In this document: piece by piece, positions 51,486-59,148 of the stretch | Layout of the letters: each line of letters begins with the position of its first letter | Numbering within the stretch: position 1 is the first letter of the stretch | NCBI RefSeq assembly: GCF_000224085.1 | Contig: NC_015945.1 | Location: forward strand, 2,243,501 to 2,307,500 | DNA length: 64,000 nt | Direction: 5' to 3' | From: Allomuricauda ruestringensis DSM 13258 | GTDB lineage: Bacteria; Bacteroidota; Bacteroidia; Flavobacteriales; Flavobacteriaceae | The notes under the pieces: model-generated | What the model saw: only the letters and a program-made list of their open reading frames with translations | What the model was told of the DNA's origin: nothing | Databases searched by the model: none | Translations under genes and position numbers: made by a program

Positions 51486-52115
51486 GTGACCTTTTTTAAA
51501 AAGCTGTTTCTAATACTTATAAGTAACCCCGACAAAGCGTTTTTGGAAAAGGAAGACTTTTACGTACATCTTTCTGATGAGGAATTAGTGAAACAGATTG
51601 TGGCGGACAATGACCCTATGCTATTTGGGAAATTGTACGACCGCTATGCGAAAATGGTCTATAACAAATGTTACGGATTTGCAAAATCTGCGGATGAGGC
51701 GGAGGATTTGACACAGGATGTGTTCCTCCAACTCTTTATCAAACTTCGAACCTTTAAAGGGAAATCGAAGTTCTCTACCTGGCTGTATTCTTTTACCTAT
51801 AATTTTTGTGTGAACTATGTAAATCGGAACAAACAACGAAAAATACGGGACAAATCCGTACAAGTTGAAGTTTCCGAACATAAACTTACCGAAGAAGTGC
51901 CTGATGAGAGTTTATATGAAATGAAAGCGGATAAACTCAAAAAGTGCTTGAAGCTTATCTCGGTTGAAGATAAATCCATTTTGTTATTGAAATATCAAGA
52001 CGGCGCCAGTGTAAAAGAACTGGTGACCTTAATGGAAATAGGGGAGAGCGCTGTGAAGATGAGGCTTAAAAGAGCCAAAGAAAGACTATTGGAAATCTAT
52101 AATACCCTCGAATAG
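51486..52115 (+). CDS. Sigma-70 family (ECF-type) RNA polymerase sigma factor
   Basis: A 209-residue sigma factor. Region 2 reads LFGKLYDRYAKMVYNKCYGFAKSADEAEDLTQDVFLQLF with the FKGKSKFSTWLYSFTYNFCVNYVNR helix; region 4 (about 150-205) is LLLKYQDGASVKELVTLMEIGESAVKMRLKRAKERLLE, a helix-turn-helix. The start is GTG. No anti-sigma gene of the usual zinc or FecR type follows; instead a 63-aa protein starts on the base after the stop codon. Confidence 0.93.
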   Translation: MTFFKKLFLILISNPDKAFLEKEDFYVHLSDEELVKQIVADNDPMLFGKLYDRYAKMVYNKCYGFAKSADEAEDLTQDVFLQLFIKLRTFKGKSKFSTWLYSFTYNFCVNYVNRNKQRKIRDKSVQVEVSEHKLTEEVPDESLYEMKADKLKKCLKLISVEDKSILLLKYQDGASVKELVTLMEIGESAVKMRLKRAKERLLEIYNTLE

Positions 52116-52307
52116 ATGGCAAAGAAACACAAAAACCCATTTAAAGAGCTGGAGGCCTCCCTGCACGAGGCTCCGCCCGAAATGAAGCAAAAAGTGATGA
52201 ACGACATTGCTGCGGCAAAGTTGATCATGGACATGGCTTCATTGTTCTCAATCAATTTGGGGGATGCTTTGCGCAAACTATTCAAAACCTTGGGTGATAA
52301 CAACTAA
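52116..52307 (+). CDS. 63-aa protein coupled to the sigma factor gene
   Basis: A small soluble protein starting KKHKNPFKELEASLHEAPPEMKQKV, followed by a helix-forming MNDIAAAKLIMDMASLFSINL and an amphipathic end LGDALRKLFKTLGDNN. No membrane helix or metal site. Its ATG touches the TAG of the sigma gene, so translation is coupled. Position is that of an anti-sigma factor, but there is no sequence proof. Confidence 0.8.
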   Translation: MAKKHKNPFKELEASLHEAPPEMKQKVMNDIAAAKLIMDMASLFSINLGDALRKLFKTLGDNN

Positions 52308-52333
52308 CAGAACACTATAAACAAACAACAACT

Positions 52334-53161
52334 ATGGAGACTATTAATGATTGGAAAAATGTGACCCTTGACTCGTTATCGGGCATGGGCAAAGAGATAG
52401 CATTGGCTTTTCCTAAAATTTTGGGTGCAATTGTTATTTTATTTTTAGGTTGGATCGTTATTAAGATTGTAATGTTCCTATTCCGAAAAATCCTCAAAAT
52501 AGCCAAAATAGAGGTGCTGAACGAGAAAATAAACGGAATGGACGTAACGGGCAAAGGCGACCTTAAAATAGACCTTACCAAAATAATATTGGGGTTTGTA
52601 CGGTGGTTTTTAATCTTGGTCTTTCTTATTGTGGCGGCCGATATTTTGGATTGGAAGATCATATCCCAAGAAATAGGTAATCTTTTACATTATTTACCTC
52701 GATTCTTTAGTGCACTTGCACTTCTAATGTTAGGATTCTACATTGGTAACTTTGTAAAGAAAACCATTAAGCGACTTTTTGACTCCCTAGAATTTGGTGG
52801 TTCCAATCTGGTAAGTAACCTGTTTTTTTATGTGATTGTAATATTTATGTCGATTACAGCATTGAACCAAGCTGGGGTAGATACAACCATAATCACCAAC
52901 AACATAACGTTGATCTTGGGGTCTTTTCTTTTGGCATTTGCCTTGGGCGTTGGATTGGGTTCCAGAGAAATTGTTGCAGACCTACTTAGGTCTTTTTACA
53001 CACGAAAAACCTATATGGTCGGTGATAAAATAGTTATTGGTGATGATGAAGGAACCATTAAGGCCATAGATAATAACAGTCTTACTTTGGAAACCCAAAA
53101 AAGTAAATTTGTGATTCCGATCAAAGATGTAGTGTCACAAAAAGTGGAGATAAAATCATAA
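52334..53161 (+). CDS. mscS: Small-conductance mechanosensitive channel (MscS family)
   Basis: A 275-residue channel protein with four membrane helices: about 25-50, 80-105, 120-145 and the pore-lining helix GVDTTIITNNITLILGSFLLAFALGVGLG with Gly/Ala packing. The cytosolic MscS beta domain follows (TYMVGDKIVIGDDEGTIKAIDNNSLTLETQ), then a short end; the large C-terminal vestibule is reduced. It relieves osmotic shock by opening under membrane tension. Possibly in one transcript with the sigma factor pair, 26 bases away. Confidence 0.92.
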   Translation: METINDWKNVTLDSLSGMGKEIALAFPKILGAIVILFLGWIVIKIVMFLFRKILKIAKIEVLNEKINGMDVTGKGDLKIDLTKIILGFVRWFLILVFLIVAADILDWKIISQEIGNLLHYLPRFFSALALLMLGFYIGNFVKKTIKRLFDSLEFGGSNLVSNLFFYVIVIFMSITALNQAGVDTTIITNNITLILGSFLLAFALGVGLGSREIVADLLRSFYTRKTYMVGDKIVIGDDEGTIKAIDNNSLTLETQKSKFVIPIKDVVSQKVEIKS

Positions 53162-53208
53162 TCCAAGTATTGTGATGAACAAGTGCGGAAACTTCCTTGG
53201 AATTTGAT

Positions 53209-53216
53209 TATTTTTG
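53209..53216 (+). promoter_or_regulatory. -7 box TATTTTTG ahead of clpP
   Basis: Exact TAnnTTTG match, 21 bases before the start codon. Confidence 0.5.
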
Positions 53217-53237
53217 AAGTCTTACAACACCTAAAAA

Positions 53238-53786
53238 ATGAGTTCAAAAAAAGGAAAAGTTCAAGAGTTGATCCAAGAAAAACTGTTAGAGGACCGCAAA
53301 GTGTTCTTATGGGGCCAAGTAGATGATGATTCTGCGAAGCACGTAATAGATAGATTACTCTATTTGGATATGCTGAACAATAAAGAAATTCAATTGATCA
53401 TCAATAGCCCGGGAGGGTACGTTACCTCTGGTTTTGCCATTTATGATACCATTAAACAGATAAAAAGCCCGGTATCCACGGTTTGTTCCGGTTTGGCTGC
53501 CTCTATGGGATCTATACTTTTATCGGTAGGGAAAAAAGGAAGGAGATTTATTCAGCCACATGCCCGTGTCATGATCCACCAACCTAGCGGCGGAGCAAGA
53601 GGACAAGCCTCCAATATTGAAATCCAGGCCAAGGAAATCATTAAAACGAAAGAACTTGGCGCCCAAATTTTATCAGAAAACTGCGGGCAACCTTTTGAAA
53701 AGGTCATGAAAGATTTTGATCGCGATTATTGGATGGGTGCAGAAGAATCTGTGGAATACGGTATTGTGGATGAAATACTAAAATAG
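53238..53786 (+). CDS. clpP: ATP-dependent Clp protease proteolytic subunit
   Basis: A 182-residue serine peptidase. The catalytic triad is recognisable: S89 in SGLAASMGSILL, H114 in VMIHQPSGGARG and D163 in DRDYWMGAEESVEYGIVDEIL. It forms barrel-shaped tetradecamers served by ClpX-type unfoldases. It is shorter at the N-terminus than standard ClpP (about 195-205), and no clpX lies next to it, so it could be a second, paralogous ClpP of the genome. A strong terminator follows. Confidence 0.94.
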   Translation: MSSKKGKVQELIQEKLLEDRKVFLWGQVDDDSAKHVIDRLLYLDMLNNKEIQLIINSPGGYVTSGFAIYDTIKQIKSPVSTVCSGLAASMGSILLSVGKKGRRFIQPHARVMIHQPSGGARGQASNIEIQAKEIIKTKELGAQILSENCGQPFEKVMKDFDRDYWMGAEESVEYGIVDEILK

Positions 53787-53808
53787 GATAATCAATTCCA
53801 TAAAAGTG

Positions 53809-53843
53809 AAAAGTCCTTCGCAATTGTTTGTGAAGGACTTTTT
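53809..53843 (+). terminator. Rho-independent terminator after clpP
   Basis: AAAAGTCCTTC (53809-53819) pairs perfectly with GAAGGACTTTT (53832-53842), 12-base loop, T-run following. Confidence 0.85.
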
Positions 53844-54062
53844 ATATATAGGCGCCGAAGCGGAATATTTTATATATATACGGTAACATTTGGAGTCAAG
53901 GTTTACACGCTTATGTTAAAAATTCTTAACAGTCCAAACTATATCTTCACAGAAAAGTGCAAAACCTGTGTAGTAAGGAGATTTGGAAAGAAAATGCGTG
54001 AACATAAAAAATTAAAATTCCGTATTTTAGCCGCTTAATCAGAATTCGCCCATTGGGCATCT

Positions 54063-55421
54063 ATGGCACAGACTCCAAAAAATATAGCCATCATCGGTTC
54101 CGGATTGGTGGGTTCCCTTTTAGCAATTTATTTACGAAGAATTGGGCATACGGTTACCGTATTCGATAGAAGACCAGATATAAGGACCATCAAGTTCTCT
54201 GGACGTTCCATTAACCTTGCGATGAGCAATAGGGGATGGCGCTCTTTGGATGAAGTGGGCATAGGGAAAAAAATTAAGGAAATAGCAATTCCACTCGATA
54301 AACGTGCGATGCATGTGAACGGTAAACCTGTTTATTTTCAGAAATATGGGAAAGATGGGGAGGCCATTTGGTCTATTTCACGGGGAATTCTCAACAAACG
54401 GATGATTGATTTGGCTGAAGGCGAGGGTGCCTCGTTCCGATTTAATGAAAAAGTTTGGGATGTTGATTTGCCCGAAGCTAAAATCTATACGGGGGAAACC
54501 GAAAAAAGCAAATGGAAAACGTATGATTTTGACCTGATTTTTGGTTGTGATGGAGCATTTTCAAGGGTACGCCACAAAATGCAGCGCCAAAGTAGGTTTA
54601 ACTATTCCCAGAACTTTATTGATGTAGGCTACAAAGAGCTTACCATACCTGCCAATGAGGATGGCACCCATAAGTTGGATAATAACTCGTTCCATATTTG
54701 GCCAAGAGGTGAGTTTATGCTTATCGCCATGCCCAATATTGATGGTAGTTTTACCTGTACCTTGTTTTTGCCTTTTGAGGGAGAAGTTTCTTTTAAAAGT
54801 ATCGAGACCGAAGATCAGGCCCGTGAGTTTTTCAAAAAATACTTTCCCAATGTTCGTAAAGAAATTGAGGATTTGACCAAAGATTTTTTCAATAACCCGA
54901 CCAGTGCCATGGTCACCATGAAATGCTATCCTTGGACGTATTGGAACAAAGTGGCCTTGGTAGGCGATTCTGCCCATGCCATTGTACCATTTTACGGACA
55001 GGGCATGAATGCCGGTTTTGAGGATATTTACGTGCTCAATCAGTTAATGGAGAAGTATGGAGATGATTGGGAGACCATCTTTTCCGAATATGAACAAGAG
55101 CGTAAGCCCAATGCCGATGCAATTGCCGAACTGAGTTACAGAAACTTTGTGGAAATGAGCAGCAAAACAGCCGACGCAAAGTTCTTGCTGCAAAAAAAGA
55201 TTGAAAAACATTTTACCACCAAGCATCCGGAAAAGTGGGTACCGGTGTATAGCCGTGTTACTTTTTCTGATAGGCCTTATGCCGAGGCATTGGCCATAGG
55301 GGATAGGCAAGAAGCCATCATGCAAGAAGTGATGCAGCTTCCCAATATTGAAGAAAAGTGGGATTCCAAGGAAGTGGAAGATAAAATCTTAGAATTCTTA
55401 ACAGACAATAAAGCACCCTAA
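54063..55421 (+). CDS. kmo: Kynurenine 3-monooxygenase
   Basis: A 452-residue FAD-dependent aromatic hydroxylase that adds a hydroxyl to kynurenine using NADPH and oxygen. FAD motif GSGLVGSLLAIYLRRIGH, the RSINLAMSNRGWRSLDEVG segment, KRAMHVNGKPVYFQKYG, the DG-type motif FDLIFGCDGAFSRVRHKM and GDSAHAIVPFYGQGMNAGFEDI are all present. With kynU on the same strand it gives 3-hydroxyanthranilate; kynurenine formamidase, tryptophan dioxygenase and 3-HAA dioxygenase are not in this window. Confidence 0.95.
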   Translation: MAQTPKNIAIIGSGLVGSLLAIYLRRIGHTVTVFDRRPDIRTIKFSGRSINLAMSNRGWRSLDEVGIGKKIKEIAIPLDKRAMHVNGKPVYFQKYGKDGEAIWSISRGILNKRMIDLAEGEGASFRFNEKVWDVDLPEAKIYTGETEKSKWKTYDFDLIFGCDGAFSRVRHKMQRQSRFNYSQNFIDVGYKELTIPANEDGTHKLDNNSFHIWPRGEFMLIAMPNIDGSFTCTLFLPFEGEVSFKSIETEDQAREFFKKYFPNVRKEIEDLTKDFFNNPTSAMVTMKCYPWTYWNKVALVGDSAHAIVPFYGQGMNAGFEDIYVLNQLMEKYGDDWETIFSEYEQERKPNADAIAELSYRNFVEMSSKTADAKFLLQKKIEKHFTTKHPEKWVPVYSRVTFSDRPYAEALAIGDRQEAIMQEVMQLPNIEEKWDSKEVEDKILEFLTDNKAP

Positions 55422-55423
55422 TT

Positions 55424-55813
55424 TGTCATTTTGAACATAGCGAAAAATCTCTCTTTTTTTATTGATGCCGTGTCGAGCGCAGTCGGGACATTTTTTTACA
55501 GTAGCAGTTTGACACAAATTGCACGGATTTCTTCGAAAATAATTGGTTGAGATAAAGTATGGTACTTCGACTCCGCTCAGTATCCATTTGGAACATGAAT
55601 TTTTAGAAGATGTCAATACAGAACGCCCGATTCTTATGAACACTAATTGTCATTTTGAACGAAGTGAAAAATCTCTTTCGTTTTTTATTGATTATCATGT
55701 CGAGTGTAGTCGAGACATTTTTTTACAGGAGTAGTTTGACACGAATTGCACGGATTTCTTCGAAAATAATGGGTTGAGATAAAGTATGGTCTTCGACTAC
55801 GCCCAACATCCAT
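55424..55813. repeat. Two tandem ~165-bp intergenic repeats
   Basis: Copy 1 (55424-55587) and copy 2 (55648-55813) share long blocks: TGTCATTTTGAAC, AAAAATCTCT, GTCGAG...GTCG, TTTGACAC, GCACGGATTTCTTCGAAAAT, GGTTGAGATAAAGTATGGT and TATCCAT/CATCCAT. Each has hairpins of the CGAG...CTCG family. They lie in the convergent kmo/DUF164 gap and contain no credible gene. Confidence 0.85.
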
Positions 55814-55883
55814 CAGGTATTATCTCTTATAGATTTCTCAATCGCTTCGCTTATTTCGAAATGATAGAGAAGAGCAATAAAAA

Positions 55884-56032
55884 AGCTGTCTAAAAAAGTA
55901 TTGAAATACGTCATTCTGAACCTGCCTACCGGACAGGTAGGTTTATTTCAGAACTCCATCATATTGATATACAAACCATTATGAGAACCTGAAACAAGTT
56001 CAGGTTGACGAAAATCGACGTTTTAGACAGCC
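55884..56032. repeat. 149-bp palindromic intergenic element, copy 2
   Basis: Inverted copy of the 802-949 element: AGCTGTCTAAAAAAG on the left, ACGTTTTAGACAGCC on the right, and internal GAACCTGAAACAAGTTCAGG and CCTGCCTACCGGACAGGTAGG hairpins. Occupies the end of the convergent gap just before the DUF164 gene's stop codon. Confidence 0.75.
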
Positions 56033-56061
56033 CCCTTTAATTTCTTAACCAATGGTGAAAA

Positions 56062-56841
56062 TTAGATTTTGGAAAAAAGTTTTTCCATTCTATCCTGTTC
56101 TTCTTCGGCCAATAAAGGGTCTACCAAAATTCTACCGCTGTGCTCATCGGTAATGATTTTTTTACGGCTTGCAATCTCTACCTGAACCTGAGGTGGAATT
56201 GTAAAGAAAGAACCACCGGAAGCTCCACGTTCTACGGGAACCACGGCCAAACCATTTTTTACGTTGTGGCGTATTCTTTTGTAGGCCTTGATCAAACGCT
56301 CTTCGATTTTGTCTTGGTACTCTTCAGATTTTTTCAAAAGGGCCTTTTCTTCTTTCTCAGTTTCTGCAAGAATAGCGTCCAGTTCACCTTTTTTGTGCTT
56401 TAGGTGACCCTCACGCTCGGAAAGTTTCTCCTTGGTTGTGGAAATCACCTCTTTTTTCTGCTCAATTTGTGCTTTAAACTCCTTAATGTTCTTTTCGGCC
56501 AATTGAATCTCCAGCTCTTGGAATTCCACTTCCTTGCTCAACGAATTGAACTCGCGGCTATTCCTTACGTTTTTCTGTTGTTCGCTGTATTTTTTAATAA
56601 GCGCTTTTGACTCATCGATGAGATTCTTTTTGGCAGTAATCTCAAAGTTGATAGTCTCAACATCCGTTTTCAATTTGTCCATTCGGGTTTTAAGACCAAG
56701 AACTTCGTCTTCCAAGTCCTCTACTTCCAAAGGCAGTTCGCCTCTAACATTGCGGATTTCATCCACTCTGGAATCAATAAGCTGTAGGTCGTACAGTGCT
56801 CTCAACTTTTCTTCCACAGTGCTTTCTTTCTTGTTCGCCAT
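56062..56841 (-). CDS. DUF164 coiled-coil protein with a zinc ribbon lacking its cysteines
   Basis: A 259-residue protein with a long coiled coil (about 40-185, heptads rich in Glu/Lys/Leu, e.g. FNSLSKEVEFQELEIQLAEKNIKEF) and a C-terminal segment in the place of the C4 zinc ribbon. The ribbon outline is intact (RGASGGSFFTIPPQVQV, then KKIITDEHSGRILVD), but S208, S211, D232 and S235 stand where Cys normally bind zinc. Proteins of this family are conserved in bacteria, with proposed RNA- or DNA-linked roles. Followed upstream by the Nif3-like gene with a gap of five bases, an order known from other bacteria. Confidence 0.88.
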   Translation of the reverse strand: MANKKESTVEEKLRALYDLQLIDSRVDEIRNVRGELPLEVEDLEDEVLGLKTRMDKLKTDVETINFEITAKKNLIDESKALIKKYSEQQKNVRNSREFNSLSKEVEFQELEIQLAEKNIKEFKAQIEQKKEVISTTKEKLSEREGHLKHKKGELDAILAETEKEEKALLKKSEEYQDKIEERLIKAYKRIRHNVKNGLAVVPVERGASGGSFFTIPPQVQVEIASRKKIITDEHSGRILVDPLLAEEEQDRMEKLFSKI

Positions 56842-56846
56842 ATATT

Positions 56847-57941
56847 TTATAAATACTTGATGGGATTCGTTATATTCTCCGATAAAGAGACTGCAAAATT
56901 AGGAATTTTTTTCGTAAGATAATCAACCAATAAATCTTTTGTAAACTGCTCAGTTTCAAAGTGCCCGATATCGGCAATTACCAGTTGGTTTTCGGCTTGG
57001 TAAAATTCGTGGTATTTAATGTCGGCGGTCACAAAAATATCAGCCCCCGATTTCTTGGCGGCACCTATTGCAAATGCCCCGCTACCTCCTAGAACAGCAA
57101 CCTTGTTTACCTTGTTTCCCAGTAGTTTGGAATGCCTTACAACGGAAGCATTCATTCTATTTTTTACAAATAGTAAAAACTCTTTTTCATCCATTTCAAC
57201 ATCGAGAGTGCCTATCATTCCCATTCCCAAATCTTGATTGCTATTTTCCAGGGTAAGCACTTCGTAGGCCACTTCTTCGTAGGGGTGGGCATCAAAAAGT
57301 GCTTTTAGAATGCTTTTTTCCTTCTCAAAAGAATAGATAACGTTGATTTGTGTCTCTTTTTCAAAATGTACTTCGCCAATTTTTCCAACAGCGGGGTTGG
57401 CGCCGTTTCCAGCCTTAAAACTTCCAGTGCCTTCCAAACTATAACTGCAATTGCTGTACTTCCCAATTTCCCCGGCACCCGCCGTAAATAGGGCCAATTT
57501 TATATTATCAGCATCTGCCGAGGGAGCGTAAGTGGTCAATTTTTTGATGCTTTTAGTTCTTGGAATTAGGATTTCCGGATTTTTTAGTCCCAAAACTTCG
57601 CATATTTTGGCATTGACGCCCATTTTGCTGTTGTCCAATGCCGTATGCATGCTGTATATCGCAATATTGTGGGCAATGGCTTTGATTACAACGCGTTCAA
57701 CATAGTTGCTTCCGGTTAGCCGCTTTAGCCCTTTGAAAATTATCGGGTGAAAGCTTACGATTAGGTTACATTTTTTCTCAATGGCCTCTTCCACCACATT
57801 TTCTAGCGTATCCAAGGTTACGAGAACACCTTTGACTTTCATGTTTGGGTTTCCAACCAATAAACCCACGTTGTCAAACTCCTCGGCATGGGCCAATGGA
57901 GCCAATTCTTCAAGCACTTTTGCTATGTCGTTAACGGTCAT
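56847..57941 (-). CDS. Nif3-like dinuclear metal-centre protein
   Basis: A 364-residue NGG1p-interacting-factor-3 family protein. Metal-ligand segments: HAEEFDNVGLLVG near the N-terminus, VSFHPIIFKGLKRLTG, MHTALDN, and the C-terminal SGADIFVTADIKYHEFYQAENQLVIADIGHFETEQ. A central insert (about 130-245) is of the YqfO/PII-like type (INVIYSFEKEKSILKALFDAHPYEEVAYEV), so this is the long form. Proposed GTP cyclohydrolase-related activity is not proven for the family. Divergent from lpxK. Confidence 0.92.
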   Translation of the reverse strand: MTVNDIAKVLEELAPLAHAEEFDNVGLLVGNPNMKVKGVLVTLDTLENVVEEAIEKKCNLIVSFHPIIFKGLKRLTGSNYVERVVIKAIAHNIAIYSMHTALDNSKMGVNAKICEVLGLKNPEILIPRTKSIKKLTTYAPSADADNIKLALFTAGAGEIGKYSNCSYSLEGTGSFKAGNGANPAVGKIGEVHFEKETQINVIYSFEKEKSILKALFDAHPYEEVAYEVLTLENSNQDLGMGMIGTLDVEMDEKEFLLFVKNRMNASVVRHSKLLGNKVNKVAVLGGSGAFAIGAAKKSGADIFVTADIKYHEFYQAENQLVIADIGHFETEQFTKDLLVDYLTKKIPNFAVSLSENITNPIKYL

Positions 57942-57961
57942 TTTAAAAATGTTAAGTGGGC

Positions 57962-57969
57962 TAAAGATA
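57962..57969 (-). promoter_or_regulatory. -7-like box TATCTTTA ahead of the Nif3-like gene
   Basis: One mismatch to TAnnTTTG on the minus strand; the same TATCTTTAGCCC sequence stands ahead of the DUF3667 gene (about 21106-21117). Confidence 0.4.
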
Positions 57970-57989
57970 AAATATTATATTTTCGTTCA

Positions 57990-58988
57990 ATGCTTCAGTT
58001 GCTTCGGAAAATAGCGTTCCCGATTTCTTTGGTCTACGCCTTGGTGGTTTATGTGCGAAACTTTTTGTTTGATGTGGGTGTTTTTTCATCCAAATCGTAC
58101 AAAACACCTACCATTTGTGTGGGCAACCTGAGTGTTGGGGGAACGGGGAAAACCCCGATGACTGAATATTTGCTCAGCATATTGACCAACCGGAAGACTG
58201 CTGTTTTGAGCCGTGGATACAAGCGGAAATCAAAAGGATTCTACTTGGCAGGTACTGAAAGTACCGTTTTGGAATTGGGTGATGAACCCTATCAGATTCA
58301 TCGAAAATTTCCCCAAGTTGCCGTTGCTGTTGATACCGATAGGCGTAATGGTATCCAAAAACTGGAAAGTGTGTTTGGTCCAGAAGTTATTGTTTTGGAT
58401 GATGCTTTTCAACATAGAAGGGTGATACCGACTTTTTCGATTTTGCTTACCACATATCATAATTTATATGTGGATGACTGGTATTTGCCCACGGGAAGCC
58501 TTCGCGATACCAAAAAAGAGGCCAAACGTGCGGATTTGATCATTGTTACCAAATGCCCGGATACACTGCAAGATGTGGAAAGGAAAAAGGTAATTGATAA
58601 GCTCAAGCCTAAACCCAATCAAAACGTATTGTTCGCAATGTTAAAGTACAATGATTTTATAACTGATGGGGGACTGCAAAAAGTCCAATTATCAGAATTG
58701 AAGGGAAAACCATTGGCTTTGGTAACCGGCATTGCGTCGCCAGAACCTTTGGTACAATTTTTAAAGTCTGTTGGAATTGCGTTTGAACATTTTGAATTTG
58801 GGGACCATCACCACTTTACAGATAAGGAGATTGAACAATTTAAAGGGTACCAGATGGTGCTGACCACAGAAAAAGACTTCGTCCGTTTGGAGGGAAGGTT
58901 GCGAAATCTGTACTTTTTGCAAATATCCCATAGTTTTTCCCGTGAAGATGAAGCGGTTTTGAAGAGCTCGCTACAGGCATTGTTTTAA
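57990..58988 (+). CDS. lpxK: Tetraacyldisaccharide 4'-kinase
   Basis: A 332-residue membrane-associated kinase that phosphorylates the 4' position of the lipid A disaccharide. N-terminal hydrophobic helix (IAFPISLVYALVVYVRNFLF), Walker A GNLSVGGTGKTPMTEYLL, and RGYKRKSKGF, VDTDRRNGIQ, VLDDAFQHRR and the acidic TEKDFVRL near the end are family hallmarks. ATG at 57990 is chosen over 57888, which overlaps the divergent Nif3-like gene. Its stop codon TAA is directly followed by the 58989-59148 element. Confidence 0.95.
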   Translation: MLQLLRKIAFPISLVYALVVYVRNFLFDVGVFSSKSYKTPTICVGNLSVGGTGKTPMTEYLLSILTNRKTAVLSRGYKRKSKGFYLAGTESTVLELGDEPYQIHRKFPQVAVAVDTDRRNGIQKLESVFGPEVIVLDDAFQHRRVIPTFSILLTTYHNLYVDDWYLPTGSLRDTKKEAKRADLIIVTKCPDTLQDVERKKVIDKLKPKPNQNVLFAMLKYNDFITDGGLQKVQLSELKGKPLALVTGIASPEPLVQFLKSVGIAFEHFEFGDHHHFTDKEIEQFKGYQMVLTTEKDFVRLEGRLRNLYFLQISHSFSREDEAVLKSSLQALF

Positions 58989-59148
58989 GAGCATGTTTAA
59001 AAAGAATTCAATTGGTTAAAAAACTGTCCTTTTGCACCCACTTTTCACCTTTTTTTCCTTTCGTAGCACTGCTATGCAACTCAAAAAAGGCTTCAATTGG
59101 GCACAAAATGACTAATTTTCACTGCAATCAATCCTTTTAAACATGCTC
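58989..59148. mobile_element. 160-bp MITE-like element with perfect 14-bp inverted ends
   Basis: GAGCATGTTTAAAA (58989-59002) and TTTTAAACATGCTC (59135-59148) are exact inverses; TAA stands on both outer sides (58986-58988, 59149-59151), as a target duplication would. A relative without clear ends lies at 32269-32360. No coding capacity. It occupies the whole gap between the convergent lpxK and histidine kinase genes, and their stop codons TAA and TAG lie on its edges. Confidence 0.75.
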
